From contig OY969903.1 in assembly GCA_963704405.1 (NCBI GenBank), positions 868,001 to 932,000 of the forward strand: a stretch of 64,000 nt of DNA, given 5' to 3'. A program made the position numbers and the translations under genes. Position 1 is the first letter of the stretch. Each line of letters opens with the position of its first letter. The notes under the pieces were generated by a model. It had not been told where the DNA came from. It ran no database searches and saw only the letters and a program-made list of their open reading frames with translations. The stretch is from MFD01213-c1 sp963704405. GTDB taxonomy: Bacteria; Planctomycetota; Phycisphaerae; Tepidisphaerales; Tepidisphaeraceae. Shown piece after piece: positions 58,091 to 64,000 of this stretch.

Positions 58091-58318
58091 ATGGAAATTC
58101 CCCGCATTACTCACGATCCCGCCGTCATGGGGGGCAAGCCCTGCATTCGCGGACTTCGCGTGACCGTGGGGACCGTGCTCGGATTGCTCGCCGCCGGACA
58201 ATCGCGCGAGCGGATTCTTCAAGCCTATCCCTATCTCGAACCGCAAGACCTTGACGCCGCCTTGGCCTACGCCGCCTGGCGAATGGAAGAGCGCGAAGAA
58301 CCGCTGGTCGCGTCATGA
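58091..58318 (+). CDS. DUF433 antitoxin
   Basis: 75 residues from ATG 58091 (MEIPRITHDPAVMGGKPCIR, then TVGTVLGLLAAGQSRERILQ, PYLEPQDLDAALAYAAWRME). This is the classic DUF433 pattern, with G-G-K-P-C-I-R. The open frame upstream to 57752 is not coding-like. It overlaps the DUF5615 partner by four bases (ATGA). It probably neutralises that partner and binds DNA. Confidence 0.85.
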   Translation: MEIPRITHDPAVMGGKPCIRGLRVTVGTVLGLLAAGQSRERILQAYPYLEPQDLDAALAYAAWRMEEREEPLVAS

Positions 58319-58649
58319 GCATCCGCCTCCTGATCGACCTGAACCTCTCGCCCGAATGGATCGCGGAACTGGCGCGTCACGGATACGACTCGGTTCACTG
58401 GTCCACCGTTGGCGACCCGCGCGCACCGACCGCGCCGTTTTCACCCACGATCTGGACTTCGGAACGCTTCTGGCGCTAACCCACGCCAACGGCCCCAGTG
58501 TCCTGCAAGTGCGTGGTCAGAATGTCCTCCCCGAACACATGGCGCCATTGGTCGTCGCCGCCCTGCGTCAGTACGAAGCGGCACTGATCTCGGGCGCGCT
58601 GGTCGTCGTCGAAGAAAAGAAATCCCGCGTACGCGTGCTCCCGCTTTAA
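58315..58649 (+). pseudogene. DUF5615 PIN-like toxin with internal deletion and frame change
   Basis: Begins MSIRLLIDLNLSPEWIAELA and RHGYDSVHWSTVGDPRAP, the DUF5615 start with the first Asp. Family members then have a ~10-residue D-x-x-I-x-x-W-A helix before the second acidic motif; here the text jumps, in a different frame, to DRAVFTHDLDFGTLLALTHA and continues normally (GPSVLQVRGQNVLPEHMAPL). A deletion of about 30 bases within a CGCGC-rich stretch around 58418-58430 explains both the frame change and the missing helix. The antitoxin half is intact. Confidence 0.7.
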
Positions 58650-58675
58650 CGTTCCCCAATGATGATCGTCGCGCC

Positions 58676-58697
58676 TGCCCTGAGCTTGTCGAAGGGC
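58676..58697. repeat. Short palindromic REP-like motif
   Basis: gccctgagcttgtcgaaggg with its mirrored ends gccct/agggc is a motif that recurs in many bacterial genomes as a dispersed palindrome. It lies between the DUF5615 remnant and the oxidoreductase gene. No other copy was seen in this window. Confidence 0.4.
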
Positions 58698-58795
58698 TGG
58701 CGTTCGCGTGTCGCAACAGATTGGGTTCCTGATCCCTTTGATTTCCCCCTTTTGATTTCTCAGAATGTCCCGGTTGATTTTCAGGAGATCATCCC

Positions 58796-59713
58796 ATGAA
58801 AGCAATCGTGGTGACGGACCGCTCGGCCGGAACGGCCGGGATGAAGCTGTCCGAGCGGCCCGAGCCGGCGGCGGCGATCGGCGACGTTGTCGTTCAGATT
58901 CACGCGTCGGGATTCGTCCCGACTGAGATGGAGTGGGCCGCGACCTGGACCGATCGCCGCGGCCGCGATCGCACACCGTCGATCCCCGGCCACGAACTGG
59001 CCGGCGTGGTCACCGCCCTCGGCTTCGGCACGACGGGACTCTCGCTCGGGCAGCGCGTGTTCGGCCTGGCCGACTGGTATCGCGACGGCACCCTGGCCGA
59101 GTCCATCGCGATCGAGGCACGCAACCTCGCGCCGCTGCCCGGCGACGTCGACTTCACGGTAGGCGCGAGCCTGCCCATCTCGGGCCTCACCGCCTGGCAG
59201 GGGTTGTTCGAGCACGGCCGCCTTCGCTCCGGGCAAAGCGTCCTCGCCCACGGCGCGGCCGGCGCGGTCGGGTCGATGGTAACGCAACTCGCGCGATCTG
59301 CCGGCGCCCACGTCATCGCCACCGGACGTGCCGCCGACCGTCAAAAGGCGCACGACTTCGGCGCGCACGACTTTGTCGACCTCGCCAGCGACATGCTGGA
59401 AGCCGTCGGCCAAGTCGATCTGGTCTTCGACGTCATCGGCGGCGACATCCAGCGGCGGTCCGCCCGCCTGATTCGACCCGGAGGCACGCTGGTGTCGGTC
59501 GTCGGGCCGCCCGAGGCGCGGCCCGTCGATGGCCTGGCCATCGACTTCGTCGTCGAGGCCGATCGCGTCCAACTGACCGAGATCGTCCAGCGGGTTCGGG
59601 ACGGCCGATTGCGGACGAACATCGGCAACGTCTCGATGCTCGACCAAGCGGTTGCCGCATTGAACTCGACCGAGCGGCGCGCCGGGAAGCCGGTCATCCG
59701 TGTTCGTCCGTGA
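58796..59713 (+). CDS. Medium-chain zinc-less NADP-dependent oxidoreductase (quinone-reductase type)
   Basis: 305 residues with AGGAG upstream of ATG 58796. MDR-superfamily GroES-like N-part (MKAIVVTDRSAGTAGMKLSE, GHELAGVVTALGFG, GQRVFGLADWYRDGTLAESI) and Rossmann part (VLAHGAAGAVGSMVTQLARS, VDLVFDVIGGDIQRRSA, GGTLVSVVGPPEARPVDG). Catalytic zinc ligands are absent, as in quinone oxidoreductases. The codon usage is more GC-skewed than neighbouring genes and the protein looks actinobacterial or myxobacterial in style, so acquisition by transfer is plausible. Substrate unknown. Confidence 0.8.
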   Translation: MKAIVVTDRSAGTAGMKLSERPEPAAAIGDVVVQIHASGFVPTEMEWAATWTDRRGRDRTPSIPGHELAGVVTALGFGTTGLSLGQRVFGLADWYRDGTLAESIAIEARNLAPLPGDVDFTVGASLPISGLTAWQGLFEHGRLRSGQSVLAHGAAGAVGSMVTQLARSAGAHVIATGRAADRQKAHDFGAHDFVDLASDMLEAVGQVDLVFDVIGGDIQRRSARLIRPGGTLVSVVGPPEARPVDGLAIDFVVEADRVQLTEIVQRVRDGRLRTNIGNVSMLDQAVAALNSTERRAGKPVIRVRP

Positions 59714-59928
59714 GGACGCCGCGCGCGGGCGGCATCGCTGCGAGGGTTGTCGCGGAGCTGTTTAAGAACGTATTGTGATCAATTCCCCGCGGCAGGCGGC
59801 AGCGGCGAAGCGATGACGACCGCGGTGACCCCAATCCAAACGCCGGCGGCGGGGTGAGCGCGAGTTCCGGCGTACGCCAATGCCGCCCTTTTCACACTCT
59901 GAGCAGATCTTTTCGCTAAGATCCGGAT

Positions 59929-61815
59929 ATGCCAGTGACGATCAAAGCCGACCAACAACCTCAGCTGCAGGGCCCGACATCTAGTGTGGTTCGTCAACCG
60001 GCAGCATACCAGCCGCTCAAACGAGTAAATCTGCCAGGGGTAGAAGTTATCCCGAAAGGGCTGATCTTGGTAGTCGGTCCGAACTCTTCGGGTAAGACTC
60101 AATTCCTAAAAGACATTCACGCTTTGTTATCAGGCGAGCAACGCAGATCAGTCGTGTGTGAACAGATTGAAGTTGACAAGCCTAACGACCTAAATCAGTT
60201 TCTAGAGGATTTGATAGAGCGCCGGTATTTAAAAAGGTATCGGGACGAAAACGGGAATGAATACGTTCAGTCGACTTCTCCGCAGTTGGGATATGGGCCA
60301 GCCAAAAGCGGCCAGACTCACTTTAACCAAGTTCAAAATGCCTTCACGAACCTCAAGCCGGGGCCGTTCACGACGCACAGCAACTTGAGCGCGCCCTTCT
60401 TCAACACGTTGGGGCACAGCCTTGTAACAGCCCTATTCCTTGACCGCCGGCTTAACATGATCAATCAGTCGAATAACTTCGACTACGAAAAGGAGTCGCC
60501 TACGAATGAGGTGCAGTCGCTGTACGTCAGTGAGAAGGCGCGGCGCGAGCTCACGGATGAGATAAAACAGGTCTTCGGCAAGGGAGTTTGGCTGGACAAC
60601 ACGAGGGGAAACCTACTGTGTTTGAGGGTGAATCAAGCACCTGAGATTCCCTCCGCTGAGGAGCGGCTGCAGCCGGAGCGCATGAAGGAACACCGGACAA
60701 TTGAGACCGAGGGGGACGGGCTGCGGTCCTACGCGGGGATTGCGGTGTCATTGTTACTGGGACTTCGGCCCGTATGTCTGATCGACGAACCTGAGCTTTG
60801 CCTCCACCCGCCGCAGGCATACCAGATGGGCTTGTTCATTGGGCGACATGGGACCACTGACAAGCATGCAATCTTTACAAGCACGCACAGCAGCCATGTA
60901 CTACGCGGCGTAATCGAGGCTACTGGAAATGTCCAGGTTCTACGCCTGACGAAGTACGGCAGCCGATTCAAAGGCCACTTAATCGGGCCGAACGAACTTC
61001 GGGAGTGCATGGATCGACCGATTATTCGCGCCGAGACCATCCTTGACGGCATTTTCGCAGACGGGGTGGCACTGGTAGAGGCAGACGGCGACCGCGCCGT
61101 TTATCAGGCCGCGTGGGAAGCTGTGACCAAAGGAAGGCCGCACCGAGACATTCTCTTTATTCCGGTGGGCGGGACCGGCGGGTTTGCTGAAATCGCAGGA
61201 TTCTACCGGCGATTAAAAATCCCCGTGGTCGTCGTCGCGGACTTGGATCTCCTTGCCGATGTGGACAAACTGGCCGTGATTCTAAAAGTTGCATGTGAGC
61301 GGGAGCACGCGAACTATATCTTGAACAACTGTCGAGATATCGCCAAGCAGATCAAAGAGGTTCCACCACGTATCACGCCCGACGAGGTTCGCGAGCGCCT
61401 GAGGGCATTGGCGAGTGGCCCGATTGACTGGGCGCCGAAAGCGGACGAACAAGATGACGATGTGAAGCTCAGAAAGTCCCTAAACGGGCTGGCGAAGGAA
61501 GTAGACCGGATGAGGCGCTTTAAGGCCGGCGGAGTCGAAGGGCTGACCGAGTACCCTACCCTACACCAATCGGTTAAGCAGATCGTTGAGGACTGTAAGC
61601 GTGTGGGCCTTTACCTTGTGCCAGTTGGAGAGGTTGAGCAATGGGAGCCAACAAGCCTGGAAGGCGCGCCGAGTCAGAGCAGAAAAGCGGAGTGGGCGAA
61701 TTGGGCAGGCGCGAATATTCGCCAAAATCCCGGACCGTGGAGTGACCTTCTGCATTTCATCCGGAGCGTTGAAGCCTTTGAGAAGCTAGAGGCTCAGCGG
61801 ATCGCGAATGAGTAG
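59929..61815 (+). CDS. OLD-family ATPase with TOPRIM-like nuclease domain
   Basis: 628 residues. The ABC-type ATPase has Walker A at residues ~50-57 (LILVVGPNSSGKTQF), a signature-like EGDGLRSYAGIAVSLLLG around 262, Walker B at ~284 (VCLIDEPELCLHPPQA) and a switch His at ~320 (FTSTHSSHVLRGV). A TOPRIM-like part follows: VALVEADGDRAVYQAAWE near 379 (Glu), VVVVADLDLLADVDK near 433 (D-x-D), and a final LVPVGEVEQWE. This is the domain order of OLD/GajA-like nucleases, which act in phage defence. No GajB-type helicase or other partner adjoins it, so it would be a stand-alone OLD. The A+T content is higher than in the neighbouring oxidoreductase gene. Confidence 0.85.
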   Translation: MPVTIKADQQPQLQGPTSSVVRQPAAYQPLKRVNLPGVEVIPKGLILVVGPNSSGKTQFLKDIHALLSGEQRRSVVCEQIEVDKPNDLNQFLEDLIERRYLKRYRDENGNEYVQSTSPQLGYGPAKSGQTHFNQVQNAFTNLKPGPFTTHSNLSAPFFNTLGHSLVTALFLDRRLNMINQSNNFDYEKESPTNEVQSLYVSEKARRELTDEIKQVFGKGVWLDNTRGNLLCLRVNQAPEIPSAEERLQPERMKEHRTIETEGDGLRSYAGIAVSLLLGLRPVCLIDEPELCLHPPQAYQMGLFIGRHGTTDKHAIFTSTHSSHVLRGVIEATGNVQVLRLTKYGSRFKGHLIGPNELRECMDRPIIRAETILDGIFADGVALVEADGDRAVYQAAWEAVTKGRPHRDILFIPVGGTGGFAEIAGFYRRLKIPVVVVADLDLLADVDKLAVILKVACEREHANYILNNCRDIAKQIKEVPPRITPDEVRERLRALASGPIDWAPKADEQDDDVKLRKSLNGLAKEVDRMRRFKAGGVEGLTEYPTLHQSVKQIVEDCKRVGLYLVPVGEVEQWEPTSLEGAPSQSRKAEWANWAGANIRQNPGPWSDLLHFIRSVEAFEKLEAQRIANE

Positions 61816-61973
61816 CCGTGCGCGGAAAAGGAGACGCGCATTATGGGCGGACGTAAAAGGCGAACGTAAAAGGACCACTTCTGTTTCTGTCCGACAGGCG
61901 CGTACAAACTGATGCCAAGAAAAAGCCACGAAGTCCAACGTGACATGTCGACTGAACCGGCGGTCATTGGAAG

Positions 61974-62245
61974 TCATTGCACCGTCTGCCCGCCATCGAC
62001 AACCATCGCGTGACCGATCATGAACGCGGCCCCATTCGAGCATAGCCAGATCACGGCGGCGGCGATCTCCTCGGGTGTCCCCATCCGCCCGACCGGTTCC
62101 TCCGCGATGACCTTGGCGCAGACCCTCGGGTGTGCCGCCGGTGAAGCGACCCATCATCGGCGTATCGATGTAACCGGGACCTATATCCGCCAGCCGAACG
62201 CGTATTATTCCCCGAACGCCGCCTCACCGCCGGGATGAAAGGCAC
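61974..62245 (-). pseudogene. C-terminal remnant of a short-chain dehydrogenase
   Basis: Reading leftwards from about 62200 the text gives ADIGPGYIDTPMMGRFTGG, then in another frame KVIAEEPVGRMGTPEEIAAA and VIWLCSNGAAFMIGHAMVVD, ending GGQTVQ with TGA at 61976-61974. This is the last third of an SDR (the P-G-x-I-x-T and late W-L motifs). The N-terminal Rossmann part is missing and at least one frame change occurs. It is a decayed fragment, not a functional gene. Confidence 0.7.
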
Positions 62246-62774
62246 GCCGATAGTTCGACGTCCGCAGGAGCACCTGCAGACCCTACATCACTTCTCACCG
62301 GGCGCAGGCACAATCCTCGATCGGACGCCGTTCCTGATGCCTGAAGGAGACGCCGGCGTCTGAATGCGCGACAACCCGATCTTGCAGTGGGCCTCAACGT
62401 GACGCCCGAATCCGCCGAGGACAGACGGCGGGCGGGCGGATGTTAAGCTGGGATGAATTTGGGGCGCAAGATATTAGATATTTGCTAATTCTTTCCGGCG
62501 GACTTCGATAACACATTGTTGGTAAACAAGTTGTATGTATTGACTGTCGCGGCAGGCGCGCTGGAGCGCGCCCAGCGCGCCCCGCTTTATCTGGTGGTGA
62601 GGTGTGATTACAGCTCAAATGGCTGCCGTTTTCCGGCGAGACGGTTTGATGTTCTTTCCTTGTTCGAGGTTGAGCGTTGCATCCAATTCGATTTTGAGTG
62701 CAACACTCAACACTCAACTTTGAAGTGAGGACACGACCATCAACTGTCCACCATCTACAATCTCACCAACGACT
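62246..62774. other. Intergenic stretch between SDR remnant and LrgA-like fragment
   Basis: About 530 bases containing only short frames without recognisable similarity. I see no terminator, tRNA or long repeat. Composition is mixed, with an AT-rich part at 62470-62530. Degenerate coding sequence is possible but not supportable. Confidence 0.35.
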
Positions 62775-63026
62775 ATGCGCGGCTTCGCCATTCTTCTCCC
62801 CTCTAACTTGCTGGGTTTGAGGCTCCACGCGATCGGCGTTCTGTTGCCGGCGAACGTGCTGGGGTTGATCTGCTTTACTGCGGCGTTGTTAGTTGGCGCG
62901 GTGCGCGTAAAGTGGGTGCAAGACGCGGCAAGCTTTCTGCTTCGGCATCTGATGCTTTTCTTCATTGAAAACCCAAATCATTCCCTTTCTCCCCATCCAA
63001 AATCCAGAATCCACGATCCAAAATGA
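62775..63026 (+). pseudogene. Truncated LrgA/CidA-type holin-like protein
   Basis: 83 residues. Residues ~3-66 match the LrgA/CidA pattern: MRGFAILLPSNLLGLRLHAI, VLGLICFTAALLVGAV, then VKWVQDAASFLLRHLMLFFI, which is the family's W-V-x-x-A-x-F-L-L-R-H-L block. Normally ~50 more residues follow (after F-F-V-P-A-x-V-G-x-M); here the frame passes into repeat-like intergenic sequence (atccaaaatccagaatccac near 62996-63015) and stops. LrgB is absent. It looks like a truncated gene, cut by a repeat. Confidence 0.6.
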
Positions 63027-63139
63027 CTCCATGCCATTGCCCTGATCGCACCCGGCGCCCGCCGGCGCTCAACTTCCCCATTGCATCCCGCAATTCAATC
63101 CGGCAGGATAGGTAAAACAGCGTTTTCGAAAATCAGTAC

Positions 63140-63688
63140 ATGCTTCCTTATCTGCTAGAGACCCCGCCAAACGACACGCTCAAATGGGCCATGGTTGCTG
63201 TCGCCGGCGCTACGATTCTCTTCACGATCTTTCGGCCATCCATGCGGAAGAAAGATCCGCTTTCCAAAGCCCCGGCTGCCAGCGGTCTTGCCCATCAGCG
63301 CAATGTCGAGCGGCAGATGCAGACCCTCGTCGTCGAACTTTCGGAAATGGCCCGCCAACTCACCGCCCAACTCGACACCCGTTCGCAGAAACTCGAAATG
63401 CTCCTGCAGGAAGCCGACGAAAAAATCGCGGCGCTCCGCCAGGCGAACAATGCCGCCAACCCCGGCGGCAGCGAATTCAGCAGCTCGGCCCCAGCCCGAA
63501 TGACCTCCGCCGACCGCGAAGCGTGGACGATCCGACCCCAGCCGGCGGCTGCTCCAGGCATCGATCCCCAGCATCAGCAGGTCTATTCCCTTGCCGACCA
63601 GGGCACTGCCGCCTCCGACATCGCCCGCCAACTCAATCGCCCGCGCGGCGAGGTTGAGCTGATTCTCGCGCTTCGTCCGCGCGTGTGA
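63140..63688 (+). CDS. Membrane-anchored coiled-coil protein with C-terminal HTH-like motif
   Basis: 182 residues. One membrane helix near the start (KWAMVAVAGATILFTIF), a basic connector, a coiled coil at ~55-100 (RQMQTLVVELSEMARQLTAQ, KLEMLLQEADEKIAALRQAN), a Pro/Ala-rich linker and a C-terminal HTH-like end (YSLADQGTAASDIARQLNRP, RGEVELILALRPRV). This arrangement occurs in DUF2802/DUF6115-type proteins, often near flagellar genes, but that identification is uncertain. No operon partner is evident. Confidence 0.65.
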   Translation: MLPYLLETPPNDTLKWAMVAVAGATILFTIFRPSMRKKDPLSKAPAASGLAHQRNVERQMQTLVVELSEMARQLTAQLDTRSQKLEMLLQEADEKIAALRQANNAANPGGSEFSSSAPARMTSADREAWTIRPQPAAAPGIDPQHQQVYSLADQGTAASDIARQLNRPRGEVELILALRPRV

Positions 63689-63783
63689 TGCGAATCCACC
63701 GTGTCGCGGTTTCGTCCCGCCGGAAGCCGCGGCTCGCGCTTCGCCCTCGTGTGATGCGAATCCCGGACACGCCGCAGAAACCA

Positions 63784-64000
63784 TCAGCCCGGAAAATCAA
63801 ATAAATAAATCGATCCGCCGAGCACCGCGATCGGCTTCTTGTTCCGATATGGCGCATAGTAGCTGCGCGTATCCACCTCCGGCGTTGCGAACACGCCTTG
63901 GAGATGCGTCGCGCTGATCGCGACCACCCCCGGCGCCGAAGGTTCCTCCTGCGGCGGACCCCATTCATACCCGCCGGGGAGGTTTGTATATCGAATGCCG
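63784..64000 (-). CDS. 3' end of a membrane or glycosyltransferase-like protein (5' part outside window)
   Basis: The last 71 codons read GIRYTNLPGGYEWGPPQEEP, then VVAISATHLQGVFATPEVDT, YYAPYRNKKPIAVLGGSIYL and FDFPG, with TGA at 63786-63784. The end pattern (W-G-P-P-Q..., AISATHLQG, P-x-x-x-G-x-S-I-Y) resembles the C-terminal soluble part of planctomycete ArnT/PMT-type glycosyltransferases, which often carry this tail. I cannot confirm without the upstream part. Confidence 0.6.
   Translation of the reverse strand, partial: GIRYTNLPGGYEWGPPQEEPSAPGVVAISATHLQGVFATPEVDTRSYYAPYRNKKPIAVLGGSIYLFDFPG

Noticed and set aside
1..64000. CRISPR arrays, rRNA and tRNA genes, integrase and transposase genes
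   Set aside because: Looked for regularly spaced repeats, conserved rRNA words and typical motifs by eye; none was found.

Overview
This 64 kb window is a GC-rich, gene-dense chromosomal segment that looks like a member of the Planctomycetota, probably class Phycisphaerae. The evidence is a planctomycete-style prepilin (GFTLVELLVVIGIIAIL), a secreted adhesin-like protein with the planctomycete LE-x-R-x-LL N-terminal motif, an FPxTQWSLV-type ECF sigma factor, a ThiD2-ThiE fusion, and mixed housekeeping and accessory genes on both strands. The assignment is inference from protein style; no 16S gene is present.

Layout, left to right. 0-5 kb: the start of uvrA, a secreted lipid/carbohydrate-binding-like protein, a TupA-like ATP-grasp protein, a split XRE/RelE toxin-antitoxin pair and a beta-class DNA methyltransferase coupled to a small membrane protein. 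5-11 kb: thiE fusion, murJ, a decayed DUF433/DUF5615 pair, cardiolipin synthase. 11-18 kb: prepilin, AraC regulator, a glycogen-binding-domain protein, an ECF sigma factor with a partner gene, a Tat-exported ferritin-like protein, an orphan Flp pilin (56 aa) and a PepSY-like secreted protein. 18-30 kb: the stress/sporulation-type trio prkA, yhbH (DUF444) and spoVR, spread out and interleaved with a GH26 mannanase, MntA/HepT, VapBC and a GH3 beta-glucosidase, followed by an aldehyde dehydrogenase. 30-45 kb: a ~1,750-residue surface protein, transaldolase, a secreted alpha/beta hydrolase, a LacI regulator, an LTXXQ/Spy-like protein fused to an iodothyronine-deiodinase-like redoxin domain, a BamB-like lipoprotein and purH. 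45-56 kb: a ~1,690-residue protein with tandem FHA domains and a polysaccharide-copolymerase-like membrane architecture, then a PaoABC-type molybdenum hydroxylase operon with a small Cys-rich fourth gene, and an aldo/keto reductase. 56-64 kb: an orphan Phd antitoxin, asd, then an accessory-looking stretch (palindromic repeat, DUF433/DUF5615, quinone-reductase-like MDR protein, OLD-family ATPase/nuclease, SDR remnant, truncated LrgA), a coiled-coil membrane protein and the 3' end of a gene that runs off the window.

A dominant technical feature is the number of reading-frame breaks: about sixteen genes, including essential ones (purH twice, asd, thiE), need one-base or two-base corrections, mostly a base missing in a short G/C run. 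This points to uncorrected consensus errors rather than decay, so I annotate such genes as single CDSs spanning both frames and state where the break lies. Toxin-antitoxin content is high: six modules or orphans in 64 kb. I saw no tRNA, rRNA or CRISPR array.
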